NCBI GenBank assembly: GCA_031279915.1 | Contig: JAITHO010000026.1 | Coordinates: 1-5,084, forward strand | Direction: 5' to 3' | Source: Tannerellaceae bacterium | GTDB lineage: Bacteria > Bacteroidota > Bacteroidia > Bacteroidales > Tannerellaceae | Length of the DNA: 5,084 nt | Shown: piece after piece, positions 1-5,084 of the stretch | Layout: the number at the start of each line of letters is the position of its first letter | Position numbering within the stretch: the stretch's first letter is position 1 | Position numbers and translations under genes: made by a program | The notes under the pieces: generated by a model | Database searches by the model: none | Told to the model about the DNA's origin: nothing | Seen by the model: only the letters and a program-made list of their open reading frames with translations

Positions 1-112
1 TTGGATATGCTGCGATAATTATCGCGAGCCATCCGATTGAGTTGGATATGCTGCGATAATTATCGCGAGCCATCCGATTGAGTTGGATATGCTGCGATAA
101 TTATCGCGGGCT
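1..112. repeat. 41-bp tandem repeat array with palindromic core (2 full copies + partial third)
   Basis: Copies begin at 1, 42 and 83. The first two are identical over 41 bp. The third matches over about 30 bp with two substitutions (A to G at 109, C to T at 112) and then diverges. Each copy contains the perfect 14-bp palindrome GCGATAATTATCGC, at 12-25, 53-66 and 94-107. Outer arms GGAT and ATCC, plus GCT and AGC next to the core with a one-base bulge, extend it to an imperfect inverted repeat of about 32 bp. The array reaches the left edge, so its full length is unknown. It lies upstream of the pyrH leader and is non-coding as far as I can see. Possible roles are a protein-binding array, a structured transcript end of an upstream gene, or a simple intergenic minisatellite; the sequence does not decide between them. 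Confidence 0.93.
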
Positions 113-163
113 ATGCACATCTGTTGATGGGCAAAGCGAGGCTCCGTGGGGCATCGGTTACAA

Positions 164-182
164 ATTCTTTCCCACAAAGAAT
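164..182 (+). other. Small perfect inverted repeat in the pyrH upstream region
   Basis: ATTCTTT (164-170) and AAAGAAT (176-182) are exact reverse complements around a 5-nt CCCAC loop. The stem is AT-rich and so weak as RNA. It is not followed by a T-run on the + strand, so it does not look like an intrinsic terminator. It sits about 15 bp upstream of the -7 promoter box, where a regulator could bind, but it may also be chance in AT-rich DNA. Confidence 0.35.
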
Positions 183-196
183 CTTCCGAAAAAAAC

Positions 197-204
197 TACA
201 TTTG
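197..204 (+). promoter_or_regulatory. Bacteroidota -7 promoter box for pyrH
   Basis: TACATTTG at 197-204 matches the Bacteroidota primary sigma factor -7 consensus TAnnTTTG exactly. No clear TTTG -33 element lies about 20 bp upstream. Transcription would begin near 210, giving a leader of roughly 30 nt before the pyrH ATG at 242. The box falls inside the region that would be coding if the in-frame ATG at 146 were used, which favours the start at 242. Confidence 0.55.
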
Positions 205-241
205 CTTATATTCATTAGTAACTTATTTTTTTCCAAACAAA

Positions 242-949
242 ATGTATCAAAAAATTCTTCTTAAACTGAGCGGAGAATCCTTGGCGGGCGCACAGCGTCA
301 TGGAATCGACGAGGGGCGCCTGGCGGAATATGCCGAGCAAATACGCGAGATTGTTGTTGATATGGGGATTGAGGTTGGCGTTGTTATTGGCGGCGGCAAT
401 TTTTTTCGCGGATTGAGCGGTACCGATAAGGGCTTCGACCGCGTGCGTGGCGATCAAATAGGAATGTTGGCGACGGCAATGAATAGCCTTGCTTTGTGCT
501 CTGCGCTTGAAGCTTTGGGCGCGAAGGCTAAGGTGCTGACGGCTGTGCGAATGGAGCCGATTGGCGAGTTTTATAATAAATGGAGGGCTATTGAGCTGAT
601 GAAACAGGGCTATGTTGTGATCCTTGCTTGCGGAACGGGTAATCCGTTCTTCACGACTGATAGCGGCGCGGCTCTTCGGGCGGTGGAGCTTGATGTTGAT
701 GTGATGCTGAAAGGCACGCGCGTTGACGGGGTATATTCGGCCGATCCTGAAAAAGATCCGACGGCTGTTTGCTTTGCGCTTACATCCTTCGACGAGATCT
801 ATGCGAAAGGGTTGAAGGTGATGGATCTGACGGCGGTTACTTTGTGTCGCGATAACAGGATGCCGGTTGTTGTGTTCAATATGGATAAGCCCGGCAATCT
901 GCGGAAGGTGGTTGAGGGGCAGTCTGTCGGAACAATAGTTCATTACTAA
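242..949 (+). CDS. pyrH: UMP kinase (uridylate kinase)
   Basis: This cytoplasmic enzyme phosphorylates UMP to UDP with ATP in pyrimidine nucleotide synthesis. It belongs to the amino acid kinase family, is unrelated to eukaryotic UMP/CMP kinases, and is hexameric in characterised bacteria. The 235-residue product has the usual family length. Visible signatures are the N-terminal KLSGE (8-12) of the nucleotide-binding loop, the glycine-rich GGGNFFRG (50-57), DQIGMLAT (71-78), GTGNPFFTTDS (131-141) for UMP binding, and VDGVYSADP (161-169) in the ATP-binding half. The start at 242 is chosen over the in-frame ATG at 146 because homology begins at MYQKILLKLSGE, the extra 32 residues resemble nothing in the family, and a promoter box lies in that stretch. 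No clear Shine-Dalgarno is present; the sequence before the ATG is A/T-rich, as is common in this phylum. The gene looks intact. Its usual neighbour in many bacteria, frr, does not follow. Confidence 0.97.
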   Translation: MYQKILLKLSGESLAGAQRHGIDEGRLAEYAEQIREIVVDMGIEVGVVIGGGNFFRGLSGTDKGFDRVRGDQIGMLATAMNSLALCSALEALGAKAKVLTAVRMEPIGEFYNKWRAIELMKQGYVVILACGTGNPFFTTDSGAALRAVELDVDVMLKGTRVDGVYSADPEKDPTAVCFALTSFDEIYAKGLKVMDLTAVTLCRDNRMPVVVFNMDKPGNLRKVVEGQSVGTIVHY

Positions 950-986
950 TCTCGTTTGTTAGCTTAGTGACGACAATTTAGGTACG

Positions 987-1724
987 ATGATTAATAAGGC
1001 AAGAATAATTGAGATATGCGCCGATTCGGCATATAGCTGCGTGGAGGCAGAGGCGGGCGGGGCTCGTCGTGTGGAGCTCTGCGCGGGGATTCCGGAAGGC
1101 GGCACTACTCCGAGTTACGGCGAAATCCGCACGGCTCGCTCGTTGGTTTCGATAGGTATTCATGTGATAATCCGTCCGCGCGGCGGAGATTTTCTTTACT
1201 CCTCAAATGAGATTCGGTCGATGCAGTACGACATTGAGATGGCTAAAGATCTTGGGGCCGATGGCTATGCTATGGGATGCCTCATGCCCGACGGTAATAT
1301 AGATACCGGCTTGCTGCAACAGCTTGTTCGAGCGGCATCTCCCCTGCCGGTTACGTTTCACAGGGCCTTCGACGTATGCCGCGATCCCTTCCTTGGACTC
1401 GAGCAGATTATCGACTGCGGATGCGCTCGGCTGCTTACTTCGGGGCAGGCTCCCGATGCGGTGCAGGGCATAGCTCTGATAGCCGACCTTATTCGCAGGG
1501 CGGCGGGGCGCATCGTCATCATGCCCGGATGCGGGGTGCGAGAGCATAACATTGCTCGAATCGAAGCTGAGACGGGCGCAACGGAATTTCATACATCTGC
1601 GCGAAGGACTATGCCGAGCCGGATGGAATTTCGCAACGAGAGGGTTCCGATGAGCATCCCCGGCCTGCCCGAATTTGATAGGCCAACGACCAACAGGGAG
1701 CTCGTGGCCCGCTATCTGCAGTGA
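987..1724 (+). CDS. cutC: CutC family protein (putative copper homeostasis, TIM barrel)
   Basis: The 245-residue product matches the CutC family along its whole length (E. coli CutC is 248 residues). Recognisable blocks are RVELC (28-32), EGGTTPS (37-43), IRPRGGDF (62-69), DGNID (102-106), VTFHRAFD (122-129), LTSGQ (150-154), the MPGCGVR loop (179-185) and FHTSAR (201-206). The family folds as a TIM barrel and is cytosolic, with no signal peptide visible here. The name comes from a copper-tolerance phenotype in E. coli, later attributed to the small RNA MicL encoded at the 3' end of that cutC gene, so a copper function should not be assumed. The ATG at 987 aligns with the family N-terminus; a weak AGG lies at 980-982. 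It starts 37 bp after pyrH with no promoter box or terminator seen between them, so cotranscription is plausible. Nothing in the following receptor shows an obvious metal link. Confidence 0.95.
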   Translation: MINKARIIEICADSAYSCVEAEAGGARRVELCAGIPEGGTTPSYGEIRTARSLVSIGIHVIIRPRGGDFLYSSNEIRSMQYDIEMAKDLGADGYAMGCLMPDGNIDTGLLQQLVRAASPLPVTFHRAFDVCRDPFLGLEQIIDCGCARLLTSGQAPDAVQGIALIADLIRRAAGRIVIMPGCGVREHNIARIEAETGATEFHTSARRTMPSRMEFRNERVPMSIPGLPEFDRPTTNRELVARYLQ

Positions 1725-1753
1725 TATATAATATATAATGTAATAGGAATCTT
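1725..1753 (+). promoter_or_regulatory. AT-rich spacer with weak ribosome binding site before the receptor gene
   Basis: The 29 bp between cutC and the receptor are almost entirely A and T up to 1744. An AGGA at 1745-1748 sits five bases before the ATG and could serve as a weak Shine-Dalgarno. I find no TAnnTTTG box here. A TTTG at 1674-1677, inside the end of cutC, has no partner at the expected distance. The receptor may therefore be read from upstream or from an unrecognised promoter. Confidence 0.3.
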
Positions 1754-4033
1754 ATGGCAAAGAGAAATGTTTGGTTGAAGGCGATATGCTTGCTGCTGGG
1801 GCTTATGGTTTGGTCGATGCAGGCTCAGGAGAAGAGGTTTGCCATTAGCGGCAACATACGCGATGCGGTCGACGGCGAGGATATGATAGGCGCTGCTGTG
1901 ACGGTTAAGGAAACGCGGAGCGGCACGGTGAGCAATGCGTATGGCTTTTATTCGATCAGCCTGCCGGCGGGCAAGTATGTGATTGTTGCCTCCTACGTTG
2001 GCTATTCGGCGAAGGAGATAGCGGTTGATCTGTCGGCCGACAGGCGCGTGAACATCGATCTGCAGCCTAATGCGCAGGAGCTGGCGGAGGTGGTGGTGAG
2101 TGGCGACGGCGTGAATGCAAATGTGGCGAAGGCTGAGATGAGTGTTGCCAAGCTATCCTCGAAGGCTATCAAGTCGGTTCCGGCTTTGATGGGCGAAGTG
2201 GATGTCATCAAAGCCATACAATTGCTTCCGGGAGTGCAGTCAACTTCCGAGGGGACGTCGGGATTCAGCGTTCGCGGCGGAGGATATGATCAGAATCTGA
2301 TACTGCTCGATGAGGCTGCCGTTTATAGCGCATCGCATCTGATGGGCTTCTTTTCGGTATTCAACAACGATGCGATCAAAGACGTAACTCTCTACAAGGG
2401 CGATATTCCGGCATCGAACGGAGGCAGGCTCTCGTCGCTCCTCGACATCCGCACTAAGGACGGCAACAGCCAGCGATGGGCCGCCACGGGAGGGATAGGC
2501 CTCATATCGAGTCGCCTCACCGTGGAAGGACCGATAGGGCCCAAAGTATCGGCTATCGTGTCCGGACGCCGAACATACGCCGACATGTTCCTTGCCTTCT
2601 CCAATGACGAACGAATCAAGCAGTCGATACTCTATTTCTACGACATGAACGCCAAGATTAACTACCGCATCGACGATAACAATCGCCTATTCCTTGCCGG
2701 ATACTTCGGACGCGATAAGTTCGGCATCTCGCTTGCGGGCATGGACTTCGGCAACAAAACGCTCACGGCGCGCTGGAACCATATCTTCTCTCCAAAGCTT
2801 TTCTCCAACTTCAGCATCATCGGAAGCATGTATGATTATTACATCAAGATGGAACTGAACGAGCAGCTCGGACAAGAACTTAAATCGGGCCTTGACGACT
2901 ACGGATTCAAGGCCGACTTCGCTTACACGCCCAACCCATCGCATCACATCAAGTTCGGCTATCACTTTGCCCACCATGGATTTCAGCCGGGCGAAGGAGG
3001 AGGCACAAGCGAGGAATCTATCATCGGGCGCATAAAATTCCCCAATCAATATGCCATGGAAAATATTCTGTATCTGGCCAACGAAAGCAATGTCGGCGAG
3101 CGACTCAAGCTCAAGTACGGACTGCGATACACCTCCTTCGACAACCTTCAGAACGGCTCCGTCAGCAATCATCGACAGCAATTCGAGCCCCGAATCGGAG
3201 CTACTTATATCTTTAACGACCAGCATTCGATTAAAAGCAGCTACTCTCGAACGGTGCAATTCATTCAGCTTGCATCGAACTCAGCATCTGGTTCTATCCT
3301 CTCGCTTTGGTTTCCTTCCTCCGAATACGTGAAGCCGCAGAAGTGCGATCAGTTTGCCTTCGGATACTTCCGCAACATAGCTTCAAACGAGTATGAGCTA
3401 TCCGCAGAGATTTATTATAAGGATATGACCGACGTTGTTGACTTCCGCGATCATGCGCAGCTATTGCTGAATGAGGATCTCGAAGAGGAACTCCTTTTCG
3501 GGCGCGGATATTCCTACGGATTAGAGCTTATGCTTCGCAAAAACAGCGGGAAGTTCAACGGATGGCTCAGCTACACCTTTGCCCAAGGAAGGAGGCAGAT
3601 TGATGGCATCAACGGCAATCGCTGGTATCGATCGCCATACGACAAGCCGCACAACGTCTCTGTTGTCGGAACTTTCGAGGCTTCGCAACGATTATCACTG
3701 TCGGCCACCTGGGTTTACTCCAGCGGCTCCCCCGTAACTTATCCGACCGGACGATACCAAATCGAAAACGAATACGTACCTATTTATTCGGGTCGAAACG
3801 AGTATCGATACCCCGATTATCATCGCCTCGACCTCTCGGCTACTTGGAAACTCTCATCACCCGGCAAACGCCTTAAGCACGAACTTAATTTCTCCCTATA
3901 CAATGCTTACGGACGGAAAAACGCATGGCTGGTGCATTTCCTGCCCGAGCCCGACCGCCCGAACGTTATGTATGCCGAGAAAATCTATTTGTTCACCTTC
4001 GTACCATCCATCACATGGAATTTCAACTTTTAG
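1754..4033 (+). CDS. TonB-dependent outer-membrane receptor with N-terminal CarboxypepD_reg-like domain
   Basis: The 759-residue product is a complete TonB-dependent receptor, expected to form a gated outer-membrane beta-barrel powered by TonB-ExbBD. Residues 1-24 look like a Sec signal peptide ending at QA before QEKRF. Residues about 28-104 form a carboxypeptidase-regulatory-like beta-sandwich (GAAVTVKE, the NAYGFYSISLPAGKY turn and YVGY), typical of Bacteroidota receptors. AEVVVSG (111-117) is the conserved strand before the plug. The plug, about 140-236, carries LLPGVQS, FSVRGGGYDQN (171-181), LLDEAAVYSASHLMGFF (184-200), LYKGDIPA (213-220) and GGRLSSLLDIR (223-233). This plug type occurs in receptors paired with DUF4249 lipoproteins. 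The rest is a barrel rich in alternating aromatic strands, ending in the outer-membrane-type C-terminus TWNFNF. The lipoprotein gene begins 4 bp after the stop, so the two are probably translationally coupled. Substrate unknown. Codon choice and strand bias change abruptly near codon 200. Confidence 0.95.
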   Translation: MAKRNVWLKAICLLLGLMVWSMQAQEKRFAISGNIRDAVDGEDMIGAAVTVKETRSGTVSNAYGFYSISLPAGKYVIVASYVGYSAKEIAVDLSADRRVNIDLQPNAQELAEVVVSGDGVNANVAKAEMSVAKLSSKAIKSVPALMGEVDVIKAIQLLPGVQSTSEGTSGFSVRGGGYDQNLILLDEAAVYSASHLMGFFSVFNNDAIKDVTLYKGDIPASNGGRLSSLLDIRTKDGNSQRWAATGGIGLISSRLTVEGPIGPKVSAIVSGRRTYADMFLAFSNDERIKQSILYFYDMNAKINYRIDDNNRLFLAGYFGRDKFGISLAGMDFGNKTLTARWNHIFSPKLFSNFSIIGSMYDYYIKMELNEQLGQELKSGLDDYGFKADFAYTPNPSHHIKFGYHFAHHGFQPGEGGGTSEESIIGRIKFPNQYAMENILYLANESNVGERLKLKYGLRYTSFDNLQNGSVSNHRQQFEPRIGATYIFNDQHSIKSSYSRTVQFIQLASNSASGSILSLWFPSSEYVKPQKCDQFAFGYFRNIASNEYELSAEIYYKDMTDVVDFRDHAQLLLNEDLEEELLFGRGYSYGLELMLRKNSGKFNGWLSYTFAQGRRQIDGINGNRWYRSPYDKPHNVSVVGTFEASQRLSLSATWVYSSGSPVTYPTGRYQIENEYVPIYSGRNEYRYPDYHRLDLSATWKLSSPGKRLKHELNFSLYNAYGRKNAWLVHFLPEPDRPNVMYAEKIYLFTFVPSITWNFNF

Positions 4034-4037
4034 ACTT

Positions 4038-4901
4038 ATGAAACCTATACATTTATTATACCTCACAGCTCTGCTGGCCTTCAGCTCATGCCAGGAACGC
4101 ATCGACGTTAGCACCACCGACTCCGAATCCCGCCTTGTTATCTACGGATATATCACCACCGATACAACGGCTCACGCTATCCGAATCACACGCTCAGCCG
4201 GATACTTTGCGCAAACCCGGCCCGAAGGAATATCCGGAGCCACCGTAAGCATCATCGGCGGCGAGCATACGTACATGCTGAGCGAATCCACAAGCGAGCC
4301 GGGCCTATACCTAACCGACTCCAGCGTGTGCGGAACGATTGGCGAAACCTACAAGCTGCAGATCTCCGTGGACGTTGACGGCAGCGGGCCCGAAGACTTC
4401 GAATCCAGCTCAAGCCTGCTGCCGGCGCCAACAATCGACTCCATCGGCTTCGCACCATTCACGGCCCACGATCGCATCCTCCAAGTATTAGTATGGGGGC
4501 GCTTGCCTCACACCTCGCACGTAAACCACTTCAGCAGCCATCTATACCTCAACGGCATCCTCTACAACGACTCGCTGAGCGGATTCAGAATCAATGACGA
4601 CCGCTTTTATGCCGTATCCAAAGAAATCCGCGGCGTGCCGCTCTTCTTTCTCAACCAAGAGCGCGACCGCAGCAAACTTCATCACGGAGATACCGTAACC
4701 ATACAAATGGAAGGCATCACAGCCGAGTATGCCACCTTCCTGACCAACGCCCAGAGCGAACTCTTTCCGGCCAATCCAATCTTCGACGGCCCTCCGGCAA
4801 ACGTTCCGGGCAACATCCGGAGCGTGTCGGGCTCCACTGTCGTTCTCGGCTTCTTCTCTGCATATTCAAAAACCTCAACAAGCGTTTTGTATGCCGACTG
4901 A
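4038..4901 (+). CDS. DUF4249-type outer-membrane lipoprotein, partner of the TonB-dependent receptor
   Basis: The 287-residue product starts MKPIHLLYLTALLAFSSC, a lipoprotein signal with the lipidated cysteine at 18. The next residues, QERI, carry no obvious inner-membrane retention signal. The mature part is beta-rich: LVIYGYITTD (33-42) and the GATVSI strand (67-72) resemble the first domain of DUF4249 proteins. The C-terminal run NPIFDGPPANVPGNI (246-260) followed by GFFSAYS (281-287 region, starting at 271) matches the family's usual ending, so the protein appears complete although short for the family. The start at 4038 is preferred over the in-frame ATG at 3903, which would overlap the receptor by 131 bp and place the lipoprotein signal internally. 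Family function is unknown. By analogy with SusD, the protein may sit on the extracellular face and capture or hand over a ligand to the receptor; this is inferred from gene order only. Confidence 0.9.
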   Translation: MKPIHLLYLTALLAFSSCQERIDVSTTDSESRLVIYGYITTDTTAHAIRITRSAGYFAQTRPEGISGATVSIIGGEHTYMLSESTSEPGLYLTDSSVCGTIGETYKLQISVDVDGSGPEDFESSSSLLPAPTIDSIGFAPFTAHDRILQVLVWGRLPHTSHVNHFSSHLYLNGILYNDSLSGFRINDDRFYAVSKEIRGVPLFFLNQERDRSKLHHGDTVTIQMEGITAEYATFLTNAQSELFPANPIFDGPPANVPGNIRSVSGSTVVLGFFSAYSKTSTSVLYAD

Positions 4902-4940
4902 CAAGCTTTTTCGGCGGCCTCAAGAATCGCGTTTCTCCAT

Positions 4941-5062
4941 ATTTTTTTTGCCTGACTCCAACAAAATGTGTTTTTTTCGTCCAAAATCTGCTGGACGCCG
5001 ATAAGATGTGTTTTTTTTGCCAAATCATTTGCTGGATGGAAATAACAAGTTTTTTTTTATCC
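4941..5062. repeat. Degenerate ~40-bp repeats with phased T-tracts
   Basis: Runs of 7-9 T begin at 4942, 4971, 5011 and 5050, spaced 29, 40 and 39 bp. The two middle copies are clearly related: both have ATGTG before the T-run, then two bases, CCAAA, a few bases and TGCTGGA. The last copy is weaker (ACAAG before the T-run, ATCC after) and the first is truncated. The region is downstream of the lipoprotein gene and non-coding as far as I can see; minus-strand open frames through it are low-complexity Lys/Thr/His-rich products of the repeats. The T-runs may help end transcription of the receptor-lipoprotein unit, but no strong GC-rich hairpin precedes any of them. Spacing near multiples of the helical turn could bend the DNA. 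Confidence 0.7.
4978..4997. other. Short hairpin within the T-tract array
   Basis: CGTCCA (4978-4983) and TGGACG (4992-4997) are exact reverse complements around an 8-nt loop. On the + strand the T-run precedes rather than follows the stem, and on the minus strand an A-run follows, so neither strand gives a classical intrinsic terminator. The neighbouring repeat copy keeps only CCA/TGG of the stem, so the hairpin is not conserved between copies. Confidence 0.35.
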
Positions 5063-5072
5063 TAGCAATTGC

Positions 5073-5084
5073 ATGAAGGAAAAA
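5073..5084 (+). CDS. Possible start of a downstream gene cut by the window edge
   Basis: ATG at 5073 reads Met-Lys-Glu-Lys up to the edge, a composition common at Bacteroidota gene starts. No Shine-Dalgarno or clear TAnnTTTG promoter box precedes it. Only four codons are visible, so this is a possibility and not a firm call. Confidence 0.15.

Noticed and set aside
1..112. CRISPR array
   Set aside because: The repeats are direct tandem copies with no unique spacers between them, and no cas gene is present.
215..943. Long minus-strand open frame opposite pyrH (242 codons)
   Set aside because: It lies wholly antisense to a clear UMP kinase gene and its His/Arg/Asn-rich product has no recognisable domain; it results from the codon usage of the real gene.
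945..968. Possible terminator after pyrH (ACTAA ... TTAGT)
   Set aside because: The stem is five AT-rich pairs with a long loop and is not followed by a T-run, so it is not convincing.
2687..3259. Minus-strand open frame opposite the receptor gene (190 codons)
   Set aside because: It is antisense to the barrel-coding part of an intact receptor gene, with no domain, signal sequence or promoter of its own.
3903..4037. N-terminal extension of the lipoprotein from an upstream ATG
   Set aside because: It would overlap the end of the receptor gene and bury a good lipoprotein signal peptide; the start at 4038 fits the family and gives a 4-bp gap.
4893..4915. Possible terminator at the lipoprotein stop codon (GCCG ... 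CGGC)
   Set aside because: It is a four-pair stem with a 15-nt loop whose T-run lies within the loop instead of after the stem.
4682..5028. Two overlapping minus-strand frames crossing the right-hand repeat array
   Set aside because: Their N-terminal parts are translations of the ~40-bp repeats (Lys-Lys-Thr-His-type strings) and their remainder is antisense to the lipoprotein gene.

Overview
The window reads as ordinary chromosomal DNA from a member of the Bacteroidota, most likely the order Bacteroidales. The evidence is a TonB-dependent receptor with an N-terminal carboxypeptidase-regulatory-like domain followed by a DUF4249-type lipoprotein, a pairing characteristic of this phylum. There is also a perfect Bacteroidota -7 promoter box (TAnnTTTG) before the first gene, and Shine-Dalgarno signals are weak or absent. 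I cannot assign family or genus.

Layout: 1-112 holds a 41-bp tandem repeat with a 14-bp perfect palindrome in each copy, entering from beyond the left edge. 113-241 is a leader with a small inverted repeat and a promoter box. Four genes follow on the + strand: pyrH (UMP kinase, 242-949), cutC (987-1724), a TonB-dependent outer-membrane receptor (1754-4033) and a DUF4249-type lipoprotein (4038-4901). Gaps are 37, 29 and 4 bp. 4902-5084 has no complete gene and contains a degenerate ~40-bp repeat with phased runs of 7-9 T; an ATG at 5073 could open a further gene beyond the right edge.

How the genes relate: pyrH is a housekeeping enzyme of pyrimidine nucleotide synthesis. CutC is a widespread TIM-barrel protein whose copper role is doubtful. 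The receptor and lipoprotein are almost certainly co-translated and should act together at the outer membrane, in an arrangement resembling a SusC/SusD pair; the substrate is unknown. No terminator separates the genes convincingly, so all four could be read through, although the first two and last two have no obvious functional link.

Most worth a second look: the palindromic repeat array on the left, the T-tract repeat array on the right, the receptor-lipoprotein pair of unknown substrate, and an abrupt change in codon choice and G/C strand bias inside the receptor gene near 2340-2400. I see no CRISPR, RNA gene, insertion sequence or defence system.
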